Positions 1 to 18,418 of a DNA stretch of 18,418 bases are shown here, piece after piece (position 1 is the first letter of the stretch; every line of letters starts with the position of its first letter). The stretch lies in the NCBI GenBank assembly GCA_964017145.1, contig CAXHKQ010000098.1:1-18418 (forward strand), read 5' to 3'. The notes beneath the pieces were generated by a model. That model did no database searches, was not told where the DNA came from, and saw only the letters and a program-made list of their open reading frames with translations. The position numbers were made by a program, and so were the translations under genes. Source of the DNA: Agrocybe praecox. Its lineage: Eukaryota; Basidiomycota; Agaricomycetes; Agaricales; Agrocybaceae.

Positions 1-108
1 AGATAAATGGACTATCGATTGCATTTTACCATTTCGAAATTGATTCAAAATCACAGACGTGGGAGATCGTCAAACTTTTTAGGCAAAACTTGCCTCACCT
101 TACCCTAC
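1..108 (-). repeat. End of an inverted-repeat transposon (family R1, copy A), cut by the window edge
   Basis: Read on the minus strand, this segment starts GTAGGGTAAGGTGAGGCAAG and then closely matches 12038-12160 and, more weakly, 8880-9000. The match includes the stretch around 'CAATTTCGAAATGGTAAAAT'. The three copies therefore form one repeat family, called R1 here. The terminus at about 108 equals the terminal inverted repeat of copy B at 12037. No coding potential is visible, so it is probably non-autonomous. The family name is unknown to me. Confidence 0.7.
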
Positions 109-124
109 ATAAGGAATAATATTT

Positions 125-1170
125 TTGATGAAAATTCTTCTACATTTTTTCGATTCATTTCAGCCTGATAGCCTTAATTCTGAGAAACCATCGAAATACA
201 TTTGCCGTTAACCCTGGCAAAATATTCTTTTTATCGATTTTGACTTCCTTATTCGAATGGAATCTCTTTGTCTGGAGCAATTAATTTTTTTCGAATTTAG
301 TAATTAATAGTGGTCGTTGAGGGCCAAATTAACATAATGTCGTTGATATGGCGGTAATGGAAGCCCGTTGATTTTGGCCTTCATTTTTAGCTATTCGTGA
401 CACTGTTGTATTGTCTTGGTAGAAGAACACTTTTTCTACTCATGCGTTTAAGCCATTTCGGACTTCATAGGCCTCAAATATAAAATAGTATAGTCAATGT
501 TCATTCTTTTTATATTTATATGCAGTCGATGAAGATTACTCCTCTTGAGTCCCGAAATACAGACGTAATCCCACTGGTCTATTTAGTATTCTATGGAAGG
601 GATTCCTAGCTCCTTGTACACTGAGATTACTTTCGATTGAACTCCGAAGTACATTAATGAAGACATGGAAACTCTATCGTCACAAATTGATCACAACATT
701 TAGCCTAATCGCGTTCGATCGGCCCTAAAAACTGCTTCGAAGAATCAACATGGTTTCTCATGCTCTAAAACATAAACACGATACGTCAAATGTTGATATC
801 TTTAGAGTACCAGCAATGTCGGACAATCGCGTTTTATTGTCTTCCGAAAATATTTGGCTGATGTTTTGCGTCTATTGCGCACGTAGTCATCGGTGCCCAA
901 AATGTAGGTATAGATATATTTTTCAAAAAGCCTAATTTTATTTCGGCTAGGGCAGAAACCGTAGAACAATTCCTCAATACATGTCTTGGCTCCAGCGGCA
1001 CTTCTTCCCATCAGAAATATGTGCTTTATCTAGACTCGAAATACCTTCCACCTCCATATATCGGGATATTTCGATCCGCTTGTTACAATAAAGGCTATTG
1101 TTACCAAAGTATACGATTTTTTATGACTGGCTCGTAGATAACTATGATCAATAATAAATGTTGTCTTCAT
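125..1170 (-). pseudogene. Decayed mariner transposase (mariner relic 1)
   Basis: Conceptual translation of the minus strand, with several frameshifts and stops, gives pieces that line up in order with mariner transposases. Near 1057-1000 there is a start-like ATG followed by an FLMG motif, then a segment resembling the helix-turn-helix region down to about 800. Near 345-365 is an LPPY piece of the 'PPYSPDLAPSD' block, and near 150-230 is the C-terminal 'YFDG...LR' block. The longest open piece is only about 70 codons, so it cannot make an enzyme. It lies in the presumed intron upstream of the Sec20 exon. The related relic 2 at 15120-15660 supports the reading. The outer borders are approximate because I could not find clean inverted ends. 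Confidence 0.6.
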
Positions 1171-1247
1171 AAAAAAGTTAAATATCTTCAACAATGAACA
1201 CATATTGTAAACAAATATTAACGGTATTCATATATGCGTCAACACAG

Positions 1248-1749
1248 AACACTCCAGGCCTTCCGCAAAGCCAACATCGCCACCATGCGCGTCATCGAGA
1301 AGCGCGAAGTCGAGGAACTCTTCAGTACGGACACCGCCACTGCCGGCAGCGACAGCGGCGCCACCGACCAGCTAGCCGACGGCGGAGCCGCCGACGGAGT
1401 GCGACAGCGACACGGCTCTGCGGCCGCCGCCGGTGGCTCCGGTCGCCACGCGCGCTCCGGCCTGGTCGCCCAGCAGGACAGCGTCACCAATCGCATGCTC
1501 GCCATTTCGCGGCATCTGTCGGAGACGACGCAGCGCAGCGCCGCCACACTGGACACGTTGGTTGCCTCGTCGGAGCACGTGGACGGGACGCGCGACGAGC
1601 TGACGGCGACCGCCGGCACGATCGTTCAGTCGGGCAAGCTGCTGAAGAAGTATGGGCGACGCGAGAGCACCGACAAGGTGCTGATGTTCTTTGCGTTCGC
1701 GTTCTTTGTGGCGTGCGTGCTGTACATCGTGCAGAAGAGACTGTTTTGA
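1248..1749 (+). CDS. Sec20: Sec20 / BNIP1-like SNARE protein, last coding exon (partial gene)
   Basis: This exon encodes the C-terminal ~166 residues of Sec20 (BNIP1 in vertebrates), the Qb-type SNARE of the ER t-SNARE complex with syntaxin-18 and Use1 that receives Golgi-derived retrograde vesicles. The order is: a conserved 'TLQAFRKAN' block (1249-1275); a Gly/Ala/Asp-rich linker (about 1320-1450); a SNARE coiled coil with 'ISRHLSETTQRS' (about 1465-1620); then 'GKLLKKYGRRESTDK', a membrane anchor 'LMFFAFAFFVACVLYIV' (1681-1731) and a short basic tail QKRLF before TGA. A tail anchor facing the cytosol is the family norm. A stop at 1219-1221 closes the frame upstream, and an AG acceptor at 1246-1247 fits an exon start. 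An ATG at 1234 is possible but would lose the N-terminal half found in the family. The exon is much more GC-rich than its surroundings. I see no damage. Confidence 0.88.
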
Positions 1750-1880
1750 GAGGACGAGCGAGTGGCAAGGAGAATGGTATTTTATGTTGGGGCATTTATT
1801 CGGTGATTATGTTGTAGGCTGATTTTGCTATGTCACATGTGAATCGCACGAAAATATTCGTGTGCACACTTTTCAACTGG

Positions 1881-1886
1881 AATAAA
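1881..1886 (+). terminator. Polyadenylation signal AATAAA for the Sec20 gene
   Basis: A canonical AATAAA lies 132 bases after the Sec20 stop codon on the same strand, giving a short 3' UTR. A GT-rich stretch follows within about 50 bases. It is the first such signal downstream. Confidence 0.6.
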
Positions 1887-1899
1887 AAGATGCACGCGG

Positions 1900-2473
1900 G
1901 CTGAATATTATGCATTATTATCAGTTTGACGTGAGTGATTGTACAATCGAAACTATTTGGGGAGTGCAGATTCAATTGATTCAGTCGAGATTCAATCGAT
2001 GTAAATTTTGTAAGTGGTAGGATAACATGCGCGAATTCGATTCAAATATTATGTGATAAATGCATATTCGAATCAGAGCGAGTATTTAGTAATAATTGAT
2101 TAAGCATAATGTGTTCTATTATTCGACCGACGATTAGCTTAACTTCAATTATATCACTTTATATCCATCGGATCTGAATCATACTAAATATCATAAGAAA
2201 AGTGGGAATTTCCGCTTGATAAATGTCATAAATTGTTATGTGAATGGATGATGCATTACATTGTGAGAACTCGCCAAAGATGGCCACCACAAGACAGAAA
2301 ATTCACCCTGCGTTTTACACTTTTGTCCCCAGAAATGTAAAAATGCATCGAATTTCCAAAGCATAATAAATCGGCAGCAAAAAACAATGATTGTGGGATT
2401 GCTCATAAAGTAGTTTAATTAATTTTATATTTTATAGATATAAAAATTCGAAATTAACTCTCATCCCCCGTTC
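1900..2473. other. AT-rich intergenic spacer
   Basis: I see no gene, RNA or clear repeat here. It contains several GATTCAAT/GATTCAATCGAT-type motifs (1970-2045) but no long open frame. A TTAA at 2454-2457, close to the left end of the next element, could mark an insertion site of a piggyBac-type element, but this is not matched on the right side. Confidence 0.5.
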
Positions 2474-3060
2474 GGGTCTAAATAGACCCCAATCGGAAAC
2501 GACCTGAAATATGCACACATTCGAGTCGCGGTTTTTACACGTGAAAGTAGTCAAAAAATAATGATATACGTGTGTCAGGATTTTTGCAATTGCTACCTGT
2601 TGCGGAAAATATGAAGAGTTCATGGCAAATTGGTGAATTTTGTATAACAAGGAAATGTATACTGAACATTTTTTAAAAACACAATTTTATTGAAAGGAAT
2701 AGAGCTAGCACAAGTCGCGCACACATTAAAATGGTCATGTGTGCTTCGAATTTGTCGCATCGCGTGCATCTTATGAAGTACCATAATGGGTGCGAGACTC
2801 GTGCTAGCTCGAATCTATTTGAATGCAACCGCGTTTTTATGAATAATAAAAATATTGAGAACAAAAAATTAATATATATTTTCTGGTTATAAAGAATTCA
2901 CCAATTTGCCTTGAACTGCTCATATGTTCCGCCACAGGTAGCAATTGCAAAAATCCAGACACACGTATATCATTATTTGTGACTTCTTTCACGTGTAAAA
3001 ACCGCGACTCGAATGTGTGCATATTTCAGGTAGTTTCCGATTGAGGTCTATTTAGACCCC
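2474..3060. mobile_element. Foldback (long palindromic) transposon, about 590 bp
   Basis: The left half (2474-2700) matches the reverse complement of the right half (2815-3060). Each end carries the self-complementary core GGTCTAAATAGACC, followed inward by shared blocks such as 'CTGAAATATGCACACATTCG' and 'GATATACGTGTGTC'. Identity over the outer ~190 bp is very high by eye. The arms continue, with gaps, to an inner hairpin at 2701-2813. Two apparent short minus-strand reading frames, one per arm, are mirror images of each other and not genes. The terminal motif resembles the subterminal GGTC...GACC palindromes of some piggyBac-like elements, but a matching TTAA duplication was not found. It is non-autonomous. 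Confidence 0.8.
2701..2813. repeat. Inner hairpin at the centre of the foldback element
   Basis: GAGCTAGCAC and the following bases at 2702-2722 pair with the GTGCTAGCTC side at 2792-2812. Pairing continues inward with mismatches (CGCACACATT against AATGGGTGCG and beyond), giving a stem of up to ~50 bp. It forms the tip of the larger palindrome. Confidence 0.65.
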
Positions 3061-4329
3061 AAAGGCAGATTCGTAAGTTGTTTTGTAAATCCCCACTAGC
3101 GACAATTAACGGTGGTGATGAATATTACATTTTGAAAGAGCATTCCAAAAAACGTTATAGCCAAAGTATCAGCTCGTCTCGATAAACCGTTTACGTTCTG
3201 TAGTCATTCAAAGTTGGAAAAATCAAGAAATAATGCTCAGTCAAATATGAATATGAATACAACCGGAAGAAACGTCAGAGCAATTTTACGCGATTCTCAT
3301 GTAAATCGTTCGTAAGGATAGCGTACGAGCACATTTTAGACTTGAACGATTTTCACCACGGACGTTTTTCCCGGTTGGCCAGAGTAGAAATAGAGTAAGA
3401 GACGCGCCAAAGAGCCAAAGAGGCTAAATTGTGTAACGCTCTGAGCGAGATTGGCATATGTGTGCGTGAAATTCGTGTGTGTATATGTGAAGTGTCATTT
3501 ATTCGTTTGATTGTATTGTCCCTATGCTTATGTGTTAACTCAACTTCGACTCATCTTTACATACAAAATCTTTGGGGCCAGAGGATATCCCAAATCAAAA
3601 TACATGTTGTCATTCTCGGGCATACGTATTCGTACGTATTTGTTGTTTGTAATCTATATGCAGATATTGACGAAAATTTCAATAGGCAATATATATGTTC
3701 GTTCAAGATTGAGCCGAAAGCTGCTATGGAGCCAATTTACAAAATCAAATAAGATTTCCCAATGCTTGACGAAATCTCATTGCGAAAATATCACATCTTT
3801 GCGTGTTTGCTCAATAGTCAGTTTTGGCTCAAAATTAAACGGACAAATTTCCGTTTAATAATTCCGCCTAAAACTGCACATAATACTACCACCGTTCAAG
3901 TGGCGCGAATAAATGTTTGTCATCATAACATTCACCGTTGCAGAAGTTCATACCCACAAATGCGTAATCAGCATCATAATTGCGTTACTATACACTGTTG
4001 CATAATGTAACAGCATATTATATAAACTACTTGTCCAGGCGAACTCAGTTTCGCTTTAGGTTGAATGTGATAAAATATAATAGTCTGTGGTAGAGTTCCT
4101 CAAATTAACAATTGAACAAACATTTGAAAAATCGGTCCGGACAACATCGTATGACGCATAGTTTTGCAAATTAGAAATTAGGATAACTGCATTTTTCGTC
4201 TTCCCAAAAATAAATTAAAATAATGTTAGAAATGATATCAATTCTCCGATGATTTCATTCCTCACAGTAGATGGTGGTGGAATCGAATAATTTCGTTGGA
4301 GATAGTCCGTTGCCGCACACCCGTCAAGC
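3061..4329. other. Intergenic spacer without recognised gene
   Basis: Short open frames around 3430-4010 have no recognisable domain, start codons or splice context, and their composition matches the AT-rich spacer. The stretch 3380-3500 is slightly GT-rich. I found no tRNA, inverted-repeat element or conserved protein here. Confidence 0.5.
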
Positions 4330-4402
4330 GTTTCCGTGGTGTAGCGGTTATCACATCTGCCTAACACGCAGAAGGCCCCCGGTTCGATCCCGGGCGGAAA
4401 CA
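4330..4402 (+). tRNA. tRNA-Val (anticodon AAC)
   Basis: A complete 73-nt cloverleaf. The acceptor stem GTTTCCG (4330-4336) pairs with CGGAAAC (4395-4401), with discriminator A at 4402. The D arm begins GTGT (4339-4342). The anticodon stem TCTGC/GCAGA encloses the loop CTAACAC, with anticodon AAC at 4363-4365. The variable loop is AGGCC, and the T stem CCCGG/CCGGG encloses TTCGATC. The internal Pol III A box (TGGTGTAGCGG) and B box (GGTTCGATCC) are intact. There is no intron and CCA is not encoded, as expected for a eukaryotic nuclear gene. It decodes GUU and, once A34 is converted to inosine, further Val codons. It stands alone in the spacer between two converging protein genes. Confidence 0.97.
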
Positions 4403-4409
4403 TTTTTTT
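4403..4409 (+). terminator. Pol III terminator (T7) after tRNA-Val
   Basis: Seven Ts start directly after the discriminator base, and a longer T run follows at about 4414-4421 as back-up. This is the standard RNA polymerase III stop. Confidence 0.9.
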
Positions 4410-5079
4410 AATCTTTTTTTTTGCTCTCTCAAACAAAACGAATCAAACTTCAGGTGATCTGTCGCAATTATATTTATTTTTATAGTTCATTCGCCGAAAT
4501 TATCTGTGGGGGGACAATACGAGTGTCGTGTGTAGTCTGTTTATGTGTATGTGTGTGTGTGTATTTCATGAGACGCTTGTGGACCGATTCTTGTGATTGG
4601 TATGTGGGTTTTGGGCTGGATAATTATGTTTTCTGGGGGGTATTTATGAATTATCATATGAATAGGTTTCGTAACGCGTCAACATTTAAATTGAGACATT
4701 ATAAATACAGACATTCAATCGCGCAGCTTCGCACAACAAGAACGGAAAAAGTCTCGAATTCAACAAGCACATTATCGATTCATTGCGTTCCATCCCAGTC
4801 CATCGAAGTCGGACAGCGTACTGTGCCCTAGAGAACACATGAGGAGCACGCACGCATCATTATATCGGGTCCATTCGGAGCGTCGAACACACGCGAAGCA
4901 GTAAGACATGTGCATCAATTTAGTACGATACGACATACGATATATTTTGTTTATTTTCATTCATAGTAGAGGTACGATTAAACGCTCCTCGAAAAAGCGA
5001 AAATAAAATTGTCCGCTATCAAATTATAAGTTAATTAATCCAGGGAAACATACAAAGAAAAATATGTTCACGAACAAAG
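4410..5079. other. Intergenic spacer with a short GT tract
   Basis: A (GT)n-rich tract lies near 4537-4562. The rest shows no gene or repeat I recognise. The open frame at 4421-4831 begins without a supported start, crosses the GT tract and has no domain. Confidence 0.5.
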
Positions 5080-5081
5080 TA

Positions 5082-5981
5082 TTAGGTGTATAACCTTGCT
5101 CATGCCGTTTTTGTATATGAGTCTATAGCGGTCGTTCTGATCGATGAAAATTGATAAAAATCGGCATACATCAGGCTTTGGTATCTGAGTACCTAGTGAT
5201 ATCAAAACATAGGACCTTATCAGTTTGCATCACGAACTTATTCTTGATTGAACATGTCCGCGTTCGAGCCAAATTTTCGTCGTTTGCGGGAAGTCATGTT
5301 TTTCTTATTAAAATCGAAGACCAGTAAGGCTGAGGCTCATCGAAGCGCTTAGAAACTTACGGCGAGGCTGCTTTTGATGGTAAAGATCGTGTCGCGAGTG
5401 AATTCAACGCTTCGAAAATTGTGATTCCGGAGTTCTAGGCCTTTTGGTCTTTTGGTGGGACCAGAAATGTATGGTGTGTTATTAAGGGCTGAGGCCAAGT
5501 GAAATCAACACAAGGAATCGATACCGAACAAAATTGATGTATTTGAGTCGATCACTGAAAGATCAGCGGCCTCAATTGAATAAAAAAGACAATTCAGTAA
5601 TTTTCTTGTATGACAATTCTCGACACCTCATCGCAAAAAAAATCAAATAACACCTGGGAAGTCCGAAATGGAAGGTCTCAACCCCCCCGCTGTACTCTCC
5701 GGACTTGGCTCCACCTAAATACTACATGTCCTGATCGATGGTCCTAGGCCTTGTTGACGAGGACTCCCGTTTTCATGAATAAGTGAGAAATTGGACTGTT
5801 TCATGAATCGCTACAAAAGATGACCCGTTGTGAGGCCACGAAATCCGGATGCTACCGAAAAGATGGTCAAAAGTAGTAGCTAGCAATGGCCAGTATTTTG
5901 AATAAGATATATGTAGCCGTATCTTCACAATAAAGTCTCAAAGTTGGACAAAAAACGGCATGAGCAAGGTTATACACCTAA
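5082..5981 (+). mobile_element. mariner-type transposon, internally deleted, with perfect ends
   Basis: Both ends read TTAGGTGTATAACCTTGCTC inward, and the repeat continues identically for ~31 bp (5082-5112 and 5951-5981). Each end is flanked by TA (5080-5081 and 5982-5983), the duplication made by Tc1/mariner elements. At 900 bp it is shorter than the usual ~1.3 kb because the middle of the transposase is missing near 5400-5450. The perfect ends mean it could still be mobilised in trans, but the coding part is dead. Confidence 0.93.
5270..5930 (+). pseudogene. Broken mariner transposase remnant
   Basis: Fragments in changing frames match mariner transposase order: 'AEAHRS' and 'ETYGEAAF' blocks (5325-5375), then after a deletion 'WWDQ' (5456-5467), 'SRSLKDQRP' (about 5539-5570), 'FLYDNSRH' (5600-5625), 'YSPDLAPPKYY' (about 5690-5722), and 'KRWSKVVASNGQYFE' near the end (about 5859-5903). 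The region of the first catalytic Asp is deleted. The second Asp (in LYDNS) is kept. The third, normally in APSDY, reads APPKY here. Many stops interrupt the frame. Confidence 0.85.
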
Positions 5982-6124
5982 TATTATTTTTAGCGCAAAA
6001 CTTAATTCTATTCATATTCGCAGAGCAGTTTAGAAGCGGTTAGTTGAGAAACCAACATAAAAATGCTAGTGCAAAGTTTGTATTGTATTTGCTTGATAAC
6101 GTATACAATTTAAGAGCGGCCAAT

Positions 6125-6130
6125 TTTATT
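6125..6130 (-). terminator. Candidate polyadenylation signal for the E2 gene
   Basis: AATAAA on the minus strand, about 975 bases beyond the stop codon at 7104. No other AATAAA or ATTAAA was seen on this strand between here and the stop, so the 3' UTR would be nearly 1 kb. The inference rests on position only. Confidence 0.4.
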
Positions 6131-7103
6131 CCTATTGTTCCGAGAAGCTGTTGGATCGTACTCTATATATAAATATTAAGACAAACAATTATTTCGTGTG
6201 TGTGACGGGCCAACTTGGTACACATAAGACAGAATTCATCATATTATCGCGTTCGATATTTCAATCGCTCGAATGCGAACGCGACGCATTGGTTTGGTTG
6301 GTTTTTTAAGTGTGTGTATTTTGCGTCTTTCGATCGATCGTTCGGGGGAGAGATACCAGCGAGCCTGAGCAGCGAGAGCCTCCTCCTCCTCCTCCATTTC
6401 ATTTGCATGTGTGTCTTGGGTGTGTGTGTGTGTGTAGAAGAAGAGTACATGATCGCATTGTGATTATTTGGGTGTCTGTCTGTCTGTCTGTTCGTGTGTG
6501 TTCATCTGAAATTGTTCTCTCTGTATGTTTATGTATATGCTTTAAGCATGTTCGGGCGATGGTGTATGTGTGTGTGTGTGTGTATGTTTGTTCCGAGTGC
6601 TCCGAGTGTATGCGTGTGTGTGTGTGTTGAAAATGTTTTATGTTGATGTTGCGCGGATGCCGGTTGCTGGGAGATGTGTCAAACAAATCCACCATCACTT
6701 CGATGCCAACTCCACGTTTTCCAACCGACCAACAAAGCCCCAAGCACAACCGATGGATGATGATGGTCTGGCCAAAATGTGTGCGCGGGCTGGCCGGAGG
6801 CGAACGTGGAGGCGACAACTGTGAAGGTGTTGGTGTGTTCTCATTGGTGGTGTTTTGTTTCACATGTGGCGTCTGTGTAGTTGTTCACGGTGCGCGTAGT
6901 TGTTGACGGTGCGCCGCGCCTAGAGCGCATAGCATCCAAACAGCGGAAGCAATCCTGTCATCATCCTCAGCGACGGCGGCGGCTGCCGCATCCGGGGGCA
7001 ACGGGGGTGATCGTGGGCTGCGGCTGCGGCTTCGCGCATGTTGTATGTTGTCGTTGGGGCAGCGGATCGGTGGCGGTGGTGGTGGTGGTGTTGGGCTGCC
7101 GCA
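6131..7103 (-). other. Probable 3' UTR of the ubiquitin-conjugating enzyme gene
   Basis: This stretch is clearly richer in G+C than the spacer beyond it and ends near a minus-strand AATAAA. It includes a (CCT)n tract (6379-6395), a (TCTG)n tract (about 6475-6491), three (GT)n tracts (6420-6435, 6567-6583, 6612-6627) and a GGT tract (7067-7092). On the transcript these read as CA- and CCA-rich RNA. Open frames here on both strands are by-products of the simple repeats. Confidence 0.45.
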
Positions 7104-17108
<10,005 letters not shown>

Positions 17109-17300
17109 TTGATTTTGGATGGGGAGCTGTGTTGGAGCTTGTTTGTGTGTGTGTTGTTTGTTGTTGGGCTGCTCTGTCTGCGGCGATTTCACCGAGATTG
17201 GGGGGGCGACCGAAGTTTGGGCGGCGGCGGATTTCTCTCCTGCCTGCTTCTGGTATTCCAGCGAGGACACCAGATCAACAGCAGACGACAATGACGACGA
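17109..17300 (-). promoter_or_regulatory. 5' UTR of the E2 gene and adjoining promoter region
   Basis: Upstream of the ATG at 17108 the minus strand reads as a typical insect leader: CAACAACAAACAACA and CCAAAATCAA before the ATG. A TCATTG match to the initiator element lies near 17295-17290. No TATA box is obvious. The transcription start cannot be fixed without transcript data, and an upstream non-coding exon is possible. Confidence 0.4.
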
Positions 17301-17416
17301 ACGACGACGATGAACACAGCACAGCGTTCAGCGGCAGCAGCGAGTGGAGCAGCAGCGGCCGAATGTGGAATCTTTGATTAGACTGCGAGTGTGCGAGCGA
17401 ATGTCAGCTCAGCAAG

Positions 17417-17445
17417 ATGGCGGCCGACTTTGTCGCGGTCTTGAA
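17417..17445 (+). CDS. Possible first coding exon of a divergent gene (weak)
   Basis: The motif AAGATGGCGGCC contains an ATG with good context opening 29 nt (MAADFVAVL plus part of a codon) before a GTATGC donor-like site at 17446. A GT-rich stretch follows that would be intron. No downstream exon is in the window, so the product is unknown. The same motif is also the binding site of YY1/Pho-type factors (GCCGCCATCTT on the other strand), which could explain it as a promoter element of the E2 gene instead. Confidence 0.22.
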
Positions 17446-17722
17446 GTATGCGTGTGTATATTTGTGTGTGTGTATTTCTGTGTATGTGTGCGAATGTGCG
17501 CGTGTGTGTGTATTTAAATGTCGATGTATGCGAGCGCGTGTTCGTGTGCGTGTGTGTATGACGACGAAATTTCAACACACACACCGACAGCGATTTTCGT
17601 ATTCGCACACGCGCGAATTATGCGGTGTGTTTGTGTGCATGCATAAACGCTCGTCTGCGTGTGTGTGTGTGTGTGTGTGTGCGTGCGCGTTTCGGTTTCG
17701 CGTTTCGGTTGGCGCTGCTGGG
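17446..17722. repeat. GT-rich microsatellite region
   Basis: Nearly continuous alternating GT/GTAT/GCGT sequence, with a pure (GT) run at 17659-17680. It creates long spurious frames rich in Cys/Val on one strand and Thr/His on the other. Confidence 0.8.
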
Positions 17723-18418
17723 TTTTCTTCGTTGCGGCGACTCGCGTTTTCGGACTCGCCTGCTTTCGGACTCGCTTCGAGCAAAACGCGCGCGTAACGG
17801 CCGCGATCGATCGAACAAGAACGCGACGCGAGATTCGAGTTTTCTGTGCGACTAATATGGACCGCAATCGATTACTAATGAAATTTTAAACAAAACACAA
17901 ATGACATGAGCGTAAGGACGTTTGCGCGGTCAATTTGGTGCGTGCACAATAACAAATAGCCAACTGGATATGCGATTTCGCACTTTCAAATCGAAAATGT
18001 GTGGGGTTGCTCTGCATTACCGATGTGCGCCGGCTGGTGGCTGCGTACATGGCAGTCGCTTGAAGAGCGAGCTGAGGGGCGGATCACGGTTTTTCAACTT
18101 GTACAGCGCCGTCTACACATCGATAGCTGCCGTGAGTACCCTTTCCACCCGCACTCACTGACGTTTCACGCCCGATCGGGCCCGCGATTGAGTACAATTC
18201 TGATGATAGTGCCAACATAAAAACACTTTGGCAACGCTGATTGGCATCATCATTGCAATCATTGCGATCATTGCACATCGCGCTTTCGTCTGTGTTTTCT
18301 CAGCAGTGGCCGCCTCGCTGCGCTGCCCGCAATTGTCTGTTTTGTAGTTAAAAATACCACCAGAGATTCCGAGATTCGCTCGGTGGTTCCGCGCGGTTCC
18401 CTGTTTTCGCGACGCGCG
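17723..18418. other. CpG-rich region upstream of the E2 gene
   Basis: No gene is recognised. CTATCGATG (18126-18118, minus strand) matches seven of eight bases of the fly DRE promoter element TATCGATA. Three tandem 9-mers ATCATTGCR lie at 18249-18275. A donor-like GCC|GTGAGT occurs at about 18131. The open frame at 17922-18161 (+) has no recognisable domain. Confidence 0.35.

Noticed and set aside
1194..1817. 207-codon frame overlapping Sec20 in another frame
   Set aside because: It is an Arg/His-rich shadow frame of the GC-rich Sec20 exon; the third frame carries the recognisable SNARE protein.
2432..3022. Two similar small minus-strand proteins
   Set aside because: They are mirror-image readings of the two arms of the foldback element, not a gene pair.
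2454..3107. piggyBac-type insertion bounded by TTAA
   Set aside because: TTAA occurs near the left end (2454) and at 3104, but at unequal distances from the palindrome, and the sequences between do not match well enough to call the ends.
6244..6863. Thr/His-rich and Cys/Val-rich proteins around 6244-6863
   Set aside because: They are translations of (GT)n and (CA)n tracts in both orientations in the probable 3' UTR of the E2 gene.
17109..17291. In-frame 61-codon extension upstream of the E2 start codon
   Set aside because: The frame is open back to a TGA but holds no ATG; the apparent start is TTG. The composition is that of an insect 5' UTR, and the UBE2D family starts at MALKRI.
17922..18161. 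79-codon plus-strand frame near the right end
   Set aside because: It has no recognisable domain and no support for start or splicing; it is described only as part of the upstream region.

Overview
The window looks like insect nuclear DNA, most likely from a dipteran and possibly a mosquito. The evidence is split genes with GT-AG introns, AT-rich spacer, dense (CA/GT)n tracts, a nuclear Pol III tRNA gene, and Tc1/mariner-type and inverted-repeat transposon remnants. The species cannot be fixed from the sequence alone. Nothing suggests a bacterial genome, an operon or a CRISPR array.

Layout. (1) 1-1900, + strand: a transposon-filled intron (an inverted-repeat element end, then a decayed mariner), followed by the GC-rich last coding exon of the Sec20/BNIP1 SNARE gene and its polyadenylation signal. 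The 5' exons lie outside the window. (2) 1900-6100: a gene-poor spacer between two converging genes. It holds a 590-bp foldback element, an intact tRNA-Val(AAC) gene, and a 900-bp internally deleted mariner with perfect ends and a TA target duplication. (3) 6125-17108, - strand: a complete gene for a 147-residue class I ubiquitin-conjugating enzyme of the UBE2D/UbcH5 type (effete/UbcD1 in flies). It is split into five coding exons, two of them only 24 and 32 nt. All splice junctions join in frame to give an uninterrupted protein. (4) 17109-18418: the 5' UTR and probable promoter region of that gene, CpG- and GT-rich, with a possible first exon of a divergent gene at 17417.

The introns of the E2 gene are packed with non-autonomous elements. 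A Tc1-like element (7737-8742) sits inside an older inverted-repeat element. A second copy of that older family lies in another intron of the same gene in the opposite orientation, so exons 3 and 4 are flanked by inverted repeats. There are also two small terminal-inverted-repeat elements, a tRNA-derived SINE-like sequence and a second mariner relic.

The two protein-coding genes are ordinary housekeeping functions: Golgi-to-ER membrane fusion, and ubiquitin transfer to RING E3 ligases. They do not form a pathway together. I see no convincing new multi-gene system. The observations most worth checking are the intron repeat architecture, the foldback DNA and the compact, possibly bidirectional promoter.
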